Source: Kribbella caucasensis
Lineage (GTDB): Bacteria; Actinomycetota; Actinomycetes; Propionibacteriales; Kribbellaceae
DNA length: 64,000 nucleotides
Assembly (NCBI RefSeq): GCF_004361855.1
Contig: NZ_SNWQ01000015.1
Span: 1-64,000, forward strand
Direction of reading: 5' to 3'
A program made the position numbers and the translations under genes. Positions 16,587 to 25,900 of the stretch are shown here, in pieces (position 1 is the first letter of the stretch; each line of letters starts with the position of its first letter). The notes under the pieces are model-generated. The model was not told the DNA's origin and searched no databases. It saw only the letters and a program-made list of their open reading frames with translations.

Positions 16587-18248
16587 CTAGATGAGCCAGG
16601 CGGTCGTGTCCGCCGGGAGTTTGTCGCCTTCCAGGGGAGCGCTGGACAGGACTACGGCGCCGTCGGGGAGTTCGATGGGGGCGGCGCCGAAGTTGGTGAT
16701 GGACTGCCAGCCGCCGGGGCGCTGGAAGTGCAGGGACCAGTCGACGCCGTCGACCCATTCGAGGTCTTCGCTGGACTGCAGGCCGCGGCGGACCGCGAGC
16801 GCCTTGCGGTACAGGCTCAGGGTCGAGTCGGCGTCGCCCTCCTGGGCCTCGACCGAGTAGGTGCCGAACCACTTCGGCTGCAGCAGGTGTGAACCGCCTG
16901 CGCCGAAGCCGAACGACAGGCCGCCGACGGTCCAGGGCAGCGGGACGCGGCAACCGTCGCGGCCCTTCTCGGCGCCCTTGGAGCGGAAGTACGCCGGGTC
17001 CTGCAGGTTCGCGGCCGGCAGTTCGCCGACCTCCTGCAGACCGAGCTCCTCACCCTGGTACAGGTACGCCGAACCCGGCAGCGCGAGCATCAGCAGTACG
17101 GCGGCGCGTGCTCGGCGCAGGCCCTGTTCGACGTCGACGGTCGGCTCGGTTCCGTTGCTCAGCAGCCATGCCTTGCCGTCCTGCCAGGCGCCGTCCGGGT
17201 CCTTCGGCAGCCCGTACCGCGTCGCGTGGCGGACGACGTCGTGGTTGGAGAACACCCAGGTCGACGATGATCCGTTCTGCTCGGCCAGCGCGAGGTTCTC
17301 CTCGATCACCTGACGGAACCTGTCGTAGTCCCAGTCGGCCTGCAGCAGGTCGAAGTTGAACGCCTGACCGAGACCCTTGGCACTCGCGTACCGCGCCCGC
17401 CGGGTAGCCGGTACGAACGCCTCCGCCACCGCCGACCGGGGCGGGTCGTACTCGTTCAGCACCTGACGCCACTCGTGGTAGACGTCGTGCACCTCGTCGC
17501 GGTCCCACAGCGGGTGCAGGCCGTTCGACTCCGACTGCCGGGGCAGCGTGGTCTTGGACGGCAAGGGCTCACTCAAGTCCTTCACCAGCGCGTGCGCGAC
17601 GTCCACCCGGAAGCCGTCCACGCCCCGGTCGGACCAGAACCGGAGGGTCTTGATGAAGTCGTCGCGGACCTCGCGGTTGTCCCAGTTCAGGTCCGGCTGC
17701 TCGGCCGCGAACAGGTGCAGGTACCACTGGCCGTCCTCGATCTGGGCCCAGGCCGAACCGCCGAAGACCGAGTCCCAATCCGACGGCGGCTGGTCGCCGA
17801 CGCCTTCGCGGAAGATGTACCGGTCCCGCGCGGGCGAGTCCTTCGGCGCGGCCAGCGCTTCGCGGAACCACTCGTGCCGGTCGGACGAGTGGTTCGGCAC
17901 GATGTCGACGATCAGCTTGATCCCGGCCCCGTGCAGCGCCTCGACCAGCTCGTCGAAGTCGGACAAGGTGCCGAGCCGCGGATCCACGTCGCGGTAGTCG
18001 TCCACGTCGTACCCGCCGTCGGCCAGCGCGGACGGGTAGAACGGGCTGAGCCAGACCGCGTCGATCCCGAGCGAGACCAGGTACGGCAGCCGGCTGATGA
18101 TGCCCTGCAGATCGCCGACCCCGTCACCGTTGGCGTCGGCGAAGCTGCGGGGGTAGATCTGGTAGACCACCGCCTGCCGCCACCAGTTGGGGTCGGACAG
18201 GTCGGCGCGGGGTACCTGGAGCTCGGTGCTGGTCACAAGGGGCCTCAC
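16587..18248 (-). CDS. GH13 alpha-glucosidase
   Basis: A 553-residue cytoplasmic glycoside hydrolase family 13 enzyme that cleaves alpha-1,4/1,6 glucosides such as maltose, isomaltose or trehalulose-type sugars. The (beta/alpha)8 motifs are NWWRQAVVYQIYPRSF, DIVPNHSSDRHEWF, GVDGFRVDVAHAL (nucleophile Asp), SAVAEAFVPA (acid/base Glu) and WVFSNHDVVRHATRY (transition-state Asp). No signal peptide is visible. GTG 18248 is used; GTG 18236 (TSTELQV) is an alternative. It is divergent from a ROK repressor with a shared operator-like palindrome between them, which suggests sugar-induced expression. Confidence 0.9.
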   Translation of the reverse strand: MRPLVTSTELQVPRADLSDPNWWRQAVVYQIYPRSFADANGDGVGDLQGIISRLPYLVSLGIDAVWLSPFYPSALADGGYDVDDYRDVDPRLGTLSDFDELVEALHGAGIKLIVDIVPNHSSDRHEWFREALAAPKDSPARDRYIFREGVGDQPPSDWDSVFGGSAWAQIEDGQWYLHLFAAEQPDLNWDNREVRDDFIKTLRFWSDRGVDGFRVDVAHALVKDLSEPLPSKTTLPRQSESNGLHPLWDRDEVHDVYHEWRQVLNEYDPPRSAVAEAFVPATRRARYASAKGLGQAFNFDLLQADWDYDRFRQVIEENLALAEQNGSSSTWVFSNHDVVRHATRYGLPKDPDGAWQDGKAWLLSNGTEPTVDVEQGLRRARAAVLLMLALPGSAYLYQGEELGLQEVGELPAANLQDPAYFRSKGAEKGRDGCRVPLPWTVGGLSFGFGAGGSHLLQPKWFGTYSVEAQEGDADSTLSLYRKALAVRRGLQSSEDLEWVDGVDWSLHFQRPGGWQSITNFGAAPIELPDGAVVLSSAPLEGDKLPADTTAWLI

Positions 18249-18307
18249 TCGTGGTCGGCGGCGAAGTTTCCGGGGCGTTCCGGCGACGTTGCCGAAGTAT
18301 TTATATA

Positions 18308-18325
18308 GACTCTAAATTTAGATTC
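18308..18325. promoter_or_regulatory. Palindromic operator candidate between GH13 and ROK genes
   Basis: GACTCTAAATTTAGATTC is an 18-bp palindrome with one mismatched pair; its core TCTAAATTTAGA (18311-18322) is perfect. It sits in a strikingly AT-rich patch of an otherwise GC-rich window, 44 bp before the ROK start and in the divergent promoter region, as expected for a ROK repressor site controlling both genes. Confidence 0.65.
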
Positions 18326-18368
18326 TGCAGTATTCTGCGCGTCATCTTGCGAGGAGGTCAAGAGGGTT

Positions 18369-19547
18369 ATGCCGAAGACTTCGGCGGCCACGCCGCCACT
18401 GCTGCGCCGGGTCAACGCCGGAAAGCTACTCGGCGTGCTCTCGAACGCGGGTGTGATGACAGGAACCGGTCTGATCGAGGCGACCGGGCTGACCCGGGCG
18501 ACCGTGCACGCGGTCTGCAACGACCTGATCGAGATGGGCTGGGTGGTCGAGCTCGACCCCGTGCGGGACGACACCACCGTCGGCCGGCCGTCGCGCCGGT
18601 TCGAGTTCAACAGCCAGGCAGGTCATGTGCTCGGCATCGATGTCGGCGCCGCCAAGACCACCGTGCTGGTGGCGAACCTGCGCGGCGAGACCAAGGCCAA
18701 GACCGTCCGCTCGTTCGCCGGTGTCGAAGCGCCGGCCGACCGGACCGAAGTGGTCAACGAGGCGGTGGCCGAGGCGATGACCACGGCGGACGTGACCGAC
18801 ACCGACGTGATCGCCGCCGGGGTGGGCGTCGCGGCGCCGGTGGACCGGACCGGCAACATCCTGGCCGACGACGAGTTCTGGCGCAGGTTCGATTCCGGGC
18901 TGACCGCGCGGCTGTCCAAGGTGCACGGCTGGCCCGCCCTGCTGGAGAACGACGCGAATCTGGCCGTCCTCGGCGAACACTGGCGCGGTCAGGGTCGCGA
19001 GGCAGACGACCTGGTCGTGCTGCTCGCCGGTGAGCGGTTCGGTTCGGGGCTGATGGACTCCGGCCGCCTCCTGCACGGCAGCCGGGGTGGCGCCGGCGAG
19101 ATGGTCTACCTCAAGCTGGTCGAGGGCGTCGGCGACACCCACGGCATCGCCCGGATCGCCCGCGAGCGCGGCGCCGAAGCGGTCGCCGACCCGGCCGTCG
19201 AGACCGTACTGCGGGACCTGGCCGGGACGGATCCGGTCACGGCGGAGCTGGTGTTCACCGCAGCCGCCGAAGGTGACGCGGTGGCCGAGGAGATCCTCGA
19301 GGACATCGCCTGCCGGACCGCCCGCGTGGTCGCGACCCTCGGCATCCTCTTCAACCCCGAGCTGGTCGTGATCGGCGGCGCCGTCGCCGAAGCCGCCCAG
19401 TCACTGCTCCCCTCGATCGAGAAGCAGCTGCCCACCCACACCAGTACGCCGCCGCGCGTCGCCGCCTCAACCCTCGGCGACACGATCGTCGCAGTCGGCG
19501 CGGTCCGGCACGCCCTCGACCTGACCCTGACGGCCCGCCGATTCTGA
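18369..19547 (+). CDS. ROK family transcriptional repressor
   Basis: A 392-residue regulator with an N-terminal winged helix (residues about 12-70: LRRVNAGKLLGVLSNAGVM, IEATGLTRATVHAVCNDLIE) and a ROK sugar-binding domain (GIDVGAAKTTVLVANLRG, GVGVAAPVDRTG, LENDANLAVLGEHW). The ROK Cys-rich zinc loop (CxCGxxGC) is absent, which suits a regulator that senses rather than phosphorylates sugar. It lies divergent from the GH13 enzyme and ahead of the convergent GH3 gene. A good GAGGAGG precedes the ATG. Confidence 0.9.
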   Translation: MPKTSAATPPLLRRVNAGKLLGVLSNAGVMTGTGLIEATGLTRATVHAVCNDLIEMGWVVELDPVRDDTTVGRPSRRFEFNSQAGHVLGIDVGAAKTTVLVANLRGETKAKTVRSFAGVEAPADRTEVVNEAVAEAMTTADVTDTDVIAAGVGVAAPVDRTGNILADDEFWRRFDSGLTARLSKVHGWPALLENDANLAVLGEHWRGQGREADDLVVLLAGERFGSGLMDSGRLLHGSRGGAGEMVYLKLVEGVGDTHGIARIARERGAEAVADPAVETVLRDLAGTDPVTAELVFTAAAEGDAVAEEILEDIACRTARVVATLGILFNPELVVIGGAVAEAAQSLLPSIEKQLPTHTSTPPRVAASTLGDTIVAVGAVRHALDLTLTARRF

Positions 19548-19564
19548 CTGCGGAGCAACCGGGC

Positions 19565-21022
19565 TCACCTTGGGCGGGTGAGCACCTCGGCGACGGACTC
19601 CAGGACGACCAGGTTGCGGCCGTAGGTGACCCCGGATGGCACGCCGGCCGGGACTATCGCGCGATCCTCGGGGATGCCTGTGCAGAGTACGAACACGTCG
19701 CCATCCCGACCCTCCAGCAGCTGCTCCAGGGCCGCACGCATCCACGGCGTACGGACCGCGTCCTGGACGGCGACGACGAGCGGGCGCCCCGCGGCCGCAG
19801 TACGGGCTTCCGCTAGTGCGGCCGGGTCCTCCGACCGCAGTACGACGCCGGCCGAGTCTGCTGCGATCCGGCGGAAGACCTCTGGGAGCCCACTGAAATA
19901 AGGGTTCCAGGCCGGGTGCAGCCCCTGGGTCAGATCGATCACGTACGGCGCGCCGCCGAGTGCCGGGAACTCCTGGCTCGCCACGGTCCGCCCTGCCACC
20001 TCGCGCACGGGTGCGCCGCTCAACCCGGGCCGACGCTTCCGCCTGGCCAACGTGGCCGCCAGCTCGCGAACCCGGCCGGCCGCCTCGGCAACCCGGTCGG
20101 CCTCGAGCGATCCATTGCCCACGGCATCGACCACGTGCGCGGTCAGCGCTCGCGGATCCGCCTCGCCGATCGCGATCATCGCCAGGTCGGCGCCGGCCCG
20201 GATCGACTCGACCGCGGCCTGCTCGATCGACCGGGTCGCGGTGATCGCCTGCATCTCCAACGCGTCGGTGGTGATCACGCCGGTGAACCCGAGCTCGTCG
20301 CGGAGCAACCCCTGCAGGATCCGGCGCGACAACGTGGCCGGCTGATCGTCGTACGCGGCGAAGACGATGTGCGCGCTCATGATCAGGTCGGCGCCGGCGT
20401 CGATGGTCGCCTTGAACGGCGCGAGCTCGACCGCGGTCACCTCCTCGATCGAGCGGTCCACCCGGGGCAGGGCGAGATGCGAGTCGACCGAGACGTCGCC
20501 GTGGCCCGGGAAGTGCTTCGGGCAGGCGGCGATCCCGGCGTCGTGCACGCCTTCGACGAACGCGACGCCATGCCGGGAGACCACGTCCGCCGTGGTGCCG
20601 AACGAGCGGGTGGAGATGATCGGGTTCGCCGGGTTGCTGTTCACGTCGACCGACGGCGCGAGCATCACGTCGATGCCGAGCGAGGCGAGCGTGGCGGCGG
20701 CATCCCGGGCCGACATCCGGGTCAGCATCAGGTCGTCCAGCTCGCCGAGAGCGCGCGGCGAGGAGAGCGGCCAGGGGTTCGCCGGGGCGAGGTGGCTGAA
20801 CTCGCCGCCCTCGTGGTCGATCGCGATCAGCAGGTCGGGCCGCTCGGCTCGCAGTAACGCGGTCAGCGCGGTGACCTGCTCGGCGTCGACCACGTTCCGG
20901 GTGAACAGGATGACGGCGCCGAGGCCGGCCGCGACCGCGCGGCGCAGGTCGTCGGAGGCGGTGGTCCCGGTGAAGCCGACGATCAGCGCGCCGGCCGCGT
21001 CGCGTTCAAGTTGGTCGCTCAT
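19565..21022 (-). CDS. nagZ: GH3 beta-N-acetylhexosaminidase
   Basis: A 485-residue family 3 glycoside hydrolase. The diagnostic NagZ-type motif KHFPGHGDVSVDSHLALP is present, holding the catalytic His-Asp pair, and the nucleophile Asp is in GVITTDALEMQAI. DHEGGEFSHLAP is the sugar-binding loop. A C-terminal region of about 150 residues follows the barrel, so it is longer than single-domain NagZ. Likely substrates are GlcNAc-containing cell-wall fragments or chitooligosaccharides; some GH3 enzymes of this group are phosphorylases. No clear signal peptide is seen. Gene symbol is by family only. Confidence 0.82.
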   Translation of the reverse strand: MSDQLERDAAGALIVGFTGTTASDDLRRAVAAGLGAVILFTRNVVDAEQVTALTALLRAERPDLLIAIDHEGGEFSHLAPANPWPLSSPRALGELDDLMLTRMSARDAAATLASLGIDVMLAPSVDVNSNPANPIISTRSFGTTADVVSRHGVAFVEGVHDAGIAACPKHFPGHGDVSVDSHLALPRVDRSIEEVTAVELAPFKATIDAGADLIMSAHIVFAAYDDQPATLSRRILQGLLRDELGFTGVITTDALEMQAITATRSIEQAAVESIRAGADLAMIAIGEADPRALTAHVVDAVGNGSLEADRVAEAAGRVRELAATLARRKRRPGLSGAPVREVAGRTVASQEFPALGGAPYVIDLTQGLHPAWNPYFSGLPEVFRRIAADSAGVVLRSEDPAALAEARTAAAGRPLVVAVQDAVRTPWMRAALEQLLEGRDGDVFVLCTGIPEDRAIVPAGVPSGVTYGRNLVVLESVAEVLTRPR

Positions 21023-21211
21023 CCCCCAACCCTCTCTTGTCGGCGGCCACCACCGCCAGTGGCATCGGCCGGCCTGTGGACAACCCCGCGACCGGCGGAA
21101 CCTTCACCGGCACCTCCTCTCCCCGTCACCCCAGGTTCGCCGGCCGGCACAAGGGTGGCGGAAGTCCCTTCCCTGTCAGGTACAGAACCCGATCAGTTAC
21201 GGAGCCCCGCC

Positions 21212-22783
21212 ATGCCCGTCACACCGATCACCCGACGCACCCTGCTCGCCGCGACCGCCGCCGGTGCGACCGCCGTCGCCGCCGGTTCGCTACCTGCGTC
21301 CGGATCGCCCGTCCCCGTTGAGTCCGCCGGCACCGCCCAGCAGTTGACCGACCCGTTCACGCTCGGCATCGCGTCCGGCGACCCCGACTACCAGAGCGTC
21401 GTCCTGTGGACCCGGCTCGCCCTCGATCCGCTCGCCGCCGACGGTATGGGCGGCATGCCAAGCCGCCGGTACGTCGTGCAGTGGCAGATCGCCCTCGATC
21501 CGCAGCTGCGCCAAGTGGTCCGCGCCGGTGCCGTGACGGCCGGACCGGAGTCGGCCCACGCCGTACACGTCGAGGTCGGTGGCCTGCTGCCCGGCCGCGA
21601 GTACTTCTACCGATTCCGCTGCGAGGGTCACCTGTCCGAGGTCGGCCGCACGCTGACCACGCCACTGCCGGGTACCTACGGCAGCCCGCTGCACATGTCG
21701 TTCGTGTCCTGCTCCAACTACTCCGGCGGATACTTCACCGCGTACCGGCGGATGGCGGAGGAGCACCCGTCGCTCATCCTGCATCTCGGCGACTACATCT
21801 ACGAAGGCCCGGGCGGGACCGGCGCGCGGGCCCACTCCCCTGCCCAGGAGATCTGGACGCTGGCCGACTACCGGGTGCGGCACGCGCAGTACCGGACCGA
21901 TCCGGATCTGCAGGCCGCGCACTCGATCGCTCCCTGGGTAGTGGTGTGGGACGACCACGAACTGGAGAACAACTACGCCGACGAGATCCCGTCGCCGGCC
22001 GGGCAGGCCGGATTCCTGGAGCGCCGGGCCGCGGCGTACCGGGCGTACTACGAGAGCATGCCGTTGCGGCGCAGCAGCATCCCGAGTGGGATCGACCTGC
22101 AGCTCTACCGGCGGATCAAGTGGGGCCGGCTGGCCGAGTTCCACATGCTCGACACCCGGCAGTACCGCAGCGACCAGGCCTGCAACGACACGGCCTCGGA
22201 CTGCCCGGCCGCGTTCGACCCGGCGCGCTCCATCACCGGGCCGGAGCAGGAGCAGTGGCTGCTGGACGGGCTCGGCCGGTCGTACGCGACCTGGGACGTG
22301 CTCGGTCAGCAGGTGTTCTTCGCGGCCCGCGACTTCACCACCGGTCCAGCCGTCAGCTACAGCATGGACGCGTGGGACGGGTACGCCGCATCCCGGCAGC
22401 GGATCCTCGACGGCATGCGGGAGCGCGGTGTGACCAACCCGGTCGTGCTGACGGGTGACGTTCACCGGCACTACGCGAACGACCTCAAGGCCGACTTCCG
22501 CGACCCGGACTCGGCCACGGTCGGAGTGGAGCTGGTCACCACCTCGATCACCTCCGGCGGCGACGGCCAGGACATGCCCGCGAACGGTCCGCAACTGCTG
22601 GCCGAGAACCCGCACATCAAGCTGCTGAACAACCAGCGCGGCTACGTCAGCACCCGGCTCACCCGGGACAGCCTCCGGGCCGACTTCAAGGTGTTGCCAT
22701 ACGTCAGCACCCCCGGCGCCCCCGTCTCCACCCGCGCCACCTTCGTCGTCGAAGCCGGCTCCCCAGGCCTCCACCAAGACTGA
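21212..22783 (+). CDS. phoD: PhoD-type alkaline phosphatase (intact)
   Basis: A 523-residue Tat-exported phosphatase/phosphodiesterase. The N terminus ITRRTLLAATAAGATAVAAG is a twin-arginine signal. The catalytic region shows FTLGIASGDPDYQSVVLWTR, the N-terminal beta domain, then HMSFVSCSNYSGGYF, HLGDYIYEG, WDDHELENNYADE and LTGDVHRHYANDLK, which bind the Fe/Ca centre. It releases phosphate from phosphodiesters and phosphomonoesters outside the cell. ATG 21212 follows GGAG by 7 nt. A strong terminator follows. It is a paralogue of the frameshifted gene at 6351-7948. Confidence 0.93.
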   Translation: MPVTPITRRTLLAATAAGATAVAAGSLPASGSPVPVESAGTAQQLTDPFTLGIASGDPDYQSVVLWTRLALDPLAADGMGGMPSRRYVVQWQIALDPQLRQVVRAGAVTAGPESAHAVHVEVGGLLPGREYFYRFRCEGHLSEVGRTLTTPLPGTYGSPLHMSFVSCSNYSGGYFTAYRRMAEEHPSLILHLGDYIYEGPGGTGARAHSPAQEIWTLADYRVRHAQYRTDPDLQAAHSIAPWVVVWDDHELENNYADEIPSPAGQAGFLERRAAAYRAYYESMPLRRSSIPSGIDLQLYRRIKWGRLAEFHMLDTRQYRSDQACNDTASDCPAAFDPARSITGPEQEQWLLDGLGRSYATWDVLGQQVFFAARDFTTGPAVSYSMDAWDGYAASRQRILDGMRERGVTNPVVLTGDVHRHYANDLKADFRDPDSATVGVELVTTSITSGGDGQDMPANGPQLLAENPHIKLLNNQRGYVSTRLTRDSLRADFKVLPYVSTPGAPVSTRATFVVEAGSPGLHQD

Positions 22784-22796
22784 CCTGCCGCCTCAC

Positions 22797-22840
22797 CCCG
22801 ATCGCCATCCAGCCGCGGGCTGGGTGGCGATCGGGCCTTT
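22797..22840 (+). terminator. Strong terminator after phoD
   Basis: A 17-bp stem (22797-22813 with 22819-22835, one G-T wobble, 5-nt loop) is followed by CCTTT. It starts 13 nt after the phoD stop and has the form of an intrinsic terminator. Confidence 0.85.
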
Positions 22841-22848
22841 CGGGGATG

Positions 22849-22866
22849 CTTTCAATCGCCTGAAAG
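22849..22866. promoter_or_regulatory. Inverted repeat upstream of the GH38 gene
   Basis: CTTTCA and TGAAAG are separated by 6 bp (ATCGCC), giving a symmetric 18-bp site about 105 bp before the mannosidase start. It could be an operator of a sugar-responsive regulator; no direct evidence. Confidence 0.35.
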
Positions 22867-22972
22867 GCCATCGTTGTCAGTGACCGTCAGTGCCTCATTG
22901 GGCCCGGTTCTGAGCACTCTGTAGTGCTTTTCAGCCTGATTACCCGACTTACCCCCTCGCTGGATCGACCGG

Positions 22973-25900
22973 TTGCGGATAACGTTGTCTCTCGACCTGA
23001 CCGCCTCCGACCGGAGTCCGATCACCTTGACCGTTCTGATCACCCGCGTCTCCTCGCCCGAGCTCTTCGTCGGCAGCGACGACGCCCCTCGCCAGATCCT
23101 GCGAGTTGAGCTCACCCGATCCGCTGCCGACGGCGCGCTGTCCGTGGCGGTGACCGGCGACGGCGTCACCGGTACGGCGGACCTGCCACCGGGCGACGGG
23201 GAGCACCGGCTGGAGGTGCCGCTCGAGGTGGCCCCAGCCCTGCGTTCGCAGTACGGGGTGTCGGTGGACGCACGGGTCACCGTGACCGCCGGGGGCCACG
23301 AGGTGGCGAGTGACGCCGGGGCCGTGGTGATCGCGGAGCCGGGCTGGACGATGGTGATGGTGTCGCACTTCCACTACGACCCGGTCTGGTGGAACACGCA
23401 GGCGGCGTACACGACCAGCTGGGACCTGCAGGGTCCGGACGGGACCACGCGACCGGTCTACACGCACAACGCCTTCAGTCTTGTCGACGCGCACCTGAAG
23501 CTCGCGCTGCGCGACCCGGCGTACTGCTTCGTGCTGGCCGAACTGGACTACCTCAAGCCGTACTTCGACACCTTCCCGGAGAACCGCGCCGTACTACGCC
23601 GGCTGATCGCGGAGGGCCGGGTCGAGATCATCGGCGGCACCTACAACGAGCCGAACACGAACCTGACCGGCGCGGAGACCACCATCCGCAACATCGTGTA
23701 CGGCGTCGGCTACCAGCGCGACATCCTCGGCGGCGACCCGCAGAACGCGTGGCAGCTGGACGTGTTCGGTCACGACCCGCAGTTCCCGGGGTACCTGGCG
23801 AAGGCCGGGCTGACCGGGTCCGCGTGGGCGCGCGGGCCGTTCCACCAGTGGGGACCGCTCCGCCAGGCATGGGGCGACCCGAAGTCGGGGACGGCCGCCG
23901 TCATGCAGTTCCACAGCGAGTTCGAGTGGATCAGCCCGAGCGGCGACGGCGTGCTCACGCACTACATGCCGGACCACTACGGTCCTGGTTGGGAGCTGCA
24001 GAACGCTCCGAGCGTCGAGGCGGCCGGCGACACGGCGTACCAGCTGTTCGCGACGCTGAAGACGGTCGCGGCGACTCGCAACACGTTGCTGCCGGTCGGT
24101 GGTGACTACACCCCGCCGAACAACTGGATCACCGCGCTGCACCACGACTGGGCCGAGCGCTACGCGTGGCCGAAGTTCGTCTGCGGGACGACCAAGCACT
24201 TCATGGACCGGGTCCGTGCGGAGCTGGACGCCGATGGCCGGCGCCCGTCGCCGCAGTCGCGGGACATGAACCCGATCTACACCGGCAAGGACGTCTCGTA
24301 CATCGACACCAAGCAGGCGCAGCGGGCCGCAGAGGTGGCCGCTGTCGATGCCGAGAAGCTGGGCACCTACGCCGAGTTGCTCGGGCTCGGGCGGTTCGCG
24401 GAGGCGTCGCTGGACAAGGTGTGGAGGCAGCTCGCGTACGGCGCGCACCACGACGCGATCACCGGATCGGAGTCGGACCAGGTCTACATCGACCTCGTCA
24501 CCGGCTGGCGCGAGGCGCATGACCTGTCGGACGCTGCTCGGACGGCTTCGCTGGAGGCGTTCGCGGCGCGGATCGACACGAGTGCGTTCGGCGCGCGGGC
24601 TCTCATCGTCACCAACACCCTCTCCTTCACCCGCACCGACCTGGTGACCGTGGACCTTGCGTCCGAAGAAGTGAGGGCTATAGCGCATGGTTCTTCGGAC
24701 GTAAGCGTTCTGGCGGCGGACGGGGAGGTGGTGCCGTCGGTGGTGGAGGGCGGGAAGTTGACGTTCCTTGCCGTCGACGTGCCGTCGTTGGGGTGGCGGA
24801 CGTATCAGCTGGTCGACGGTACGGCGGGGGCGTGGGGGCCGGCGGATTCCGCGGAGTCGGTGGAGAACGAGTTCTTCCACGTCACGGTCGATCCGTCCCG
24901 TGGTGGTGCGGTCAGCTCGATTGTCGACAAGCGGACCGGCCGGCAGGTGTTGAAGGGACTCGGCAACGAACTGCGGGTCTACGAGGAGTATGCGGACCAC
25001 CCGCGCTTCGGTGAGGGGCCGTGGCATCTGATTCCGTCCGGGCCGGTGGTCGGGTCCTCGGAGGCGCCGGCGAAGGTGTTCACCCAGGCGGGCCCGCTCG
25101 GTGGACGGGTGGTCAGCCGTGGCGAGGTCGACGGGATCTCGTACGAGTCGGTGATCACGGCGTATGCCGGGCTGGACCGGATCGAGTTCACCACCCGGAT
25201 CCTCGACCACGCGCAATCGGATCGGTTGGTGCGGGTGAAGTTCCCGGCCGACATACCGGGTGCGTTGCCGTTGAGCGAGGTCGCGGGTGCGGTGGTCGGT
25301 CGCGGGTTCGGGCTGATCGACGTGGACAGCGCGCAGGCGCCGTGGACGCTGGACAACCCGGCGAACACGTGGTTCGGGCTCGGTTCGACGGCACGTGTCG
25401 ACCTGATCGATGCCGCTGGCAACCAGGTCGGGACGCGTCCGTTGGCGGTCGCGGAGATCGTCGTACCGGATGACATGGAACCGGCCGAGGTCCGCGACCT
25501 GGTCGTAGCGCTGGCCCGCGTCGGCGTCACCGCGACGACATCCCTGGCCGGCGGCTCCCGCTACGGCAACCTCCAGGTCGACTCAAACCTCCCCGACCTA
25601 CGGATCCTGGTAGGCAAGGCAGCCAGCCTCCTGGATGAGGTAGCGGACAGAGAAGCGAGCAGCGCCGCGGGCGAGGCGCACGGAGCAGACGGGGCGCTTG
25701 GTGCAGGCGGGGCGTTCGGCGGGGATGAGCCGCGCTTCGTGCCACCGAGGACGGCGTTGGCCGACGTGTGGAAGCCCAACGCTGATGTGCGGGACACTCG
25801 GGCGATTCCTGCGCTGGTGTTGCCGTCGGCGGCTGCTGTTGCGAACGCTGTGGAGCAGCTGGGCGAGGCGCGGACCAGGGCGACTGTTGTTGGGGACGGG

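Noticed and set aside
16587..18248. Trehalose synthase or oligo-1,6-glucosidase as a specific name for the GH13 enzyme
   Set aside because: The motifs fit several GH13 subfamilies and the loop sequences that separate them cannot be judged without alignment.
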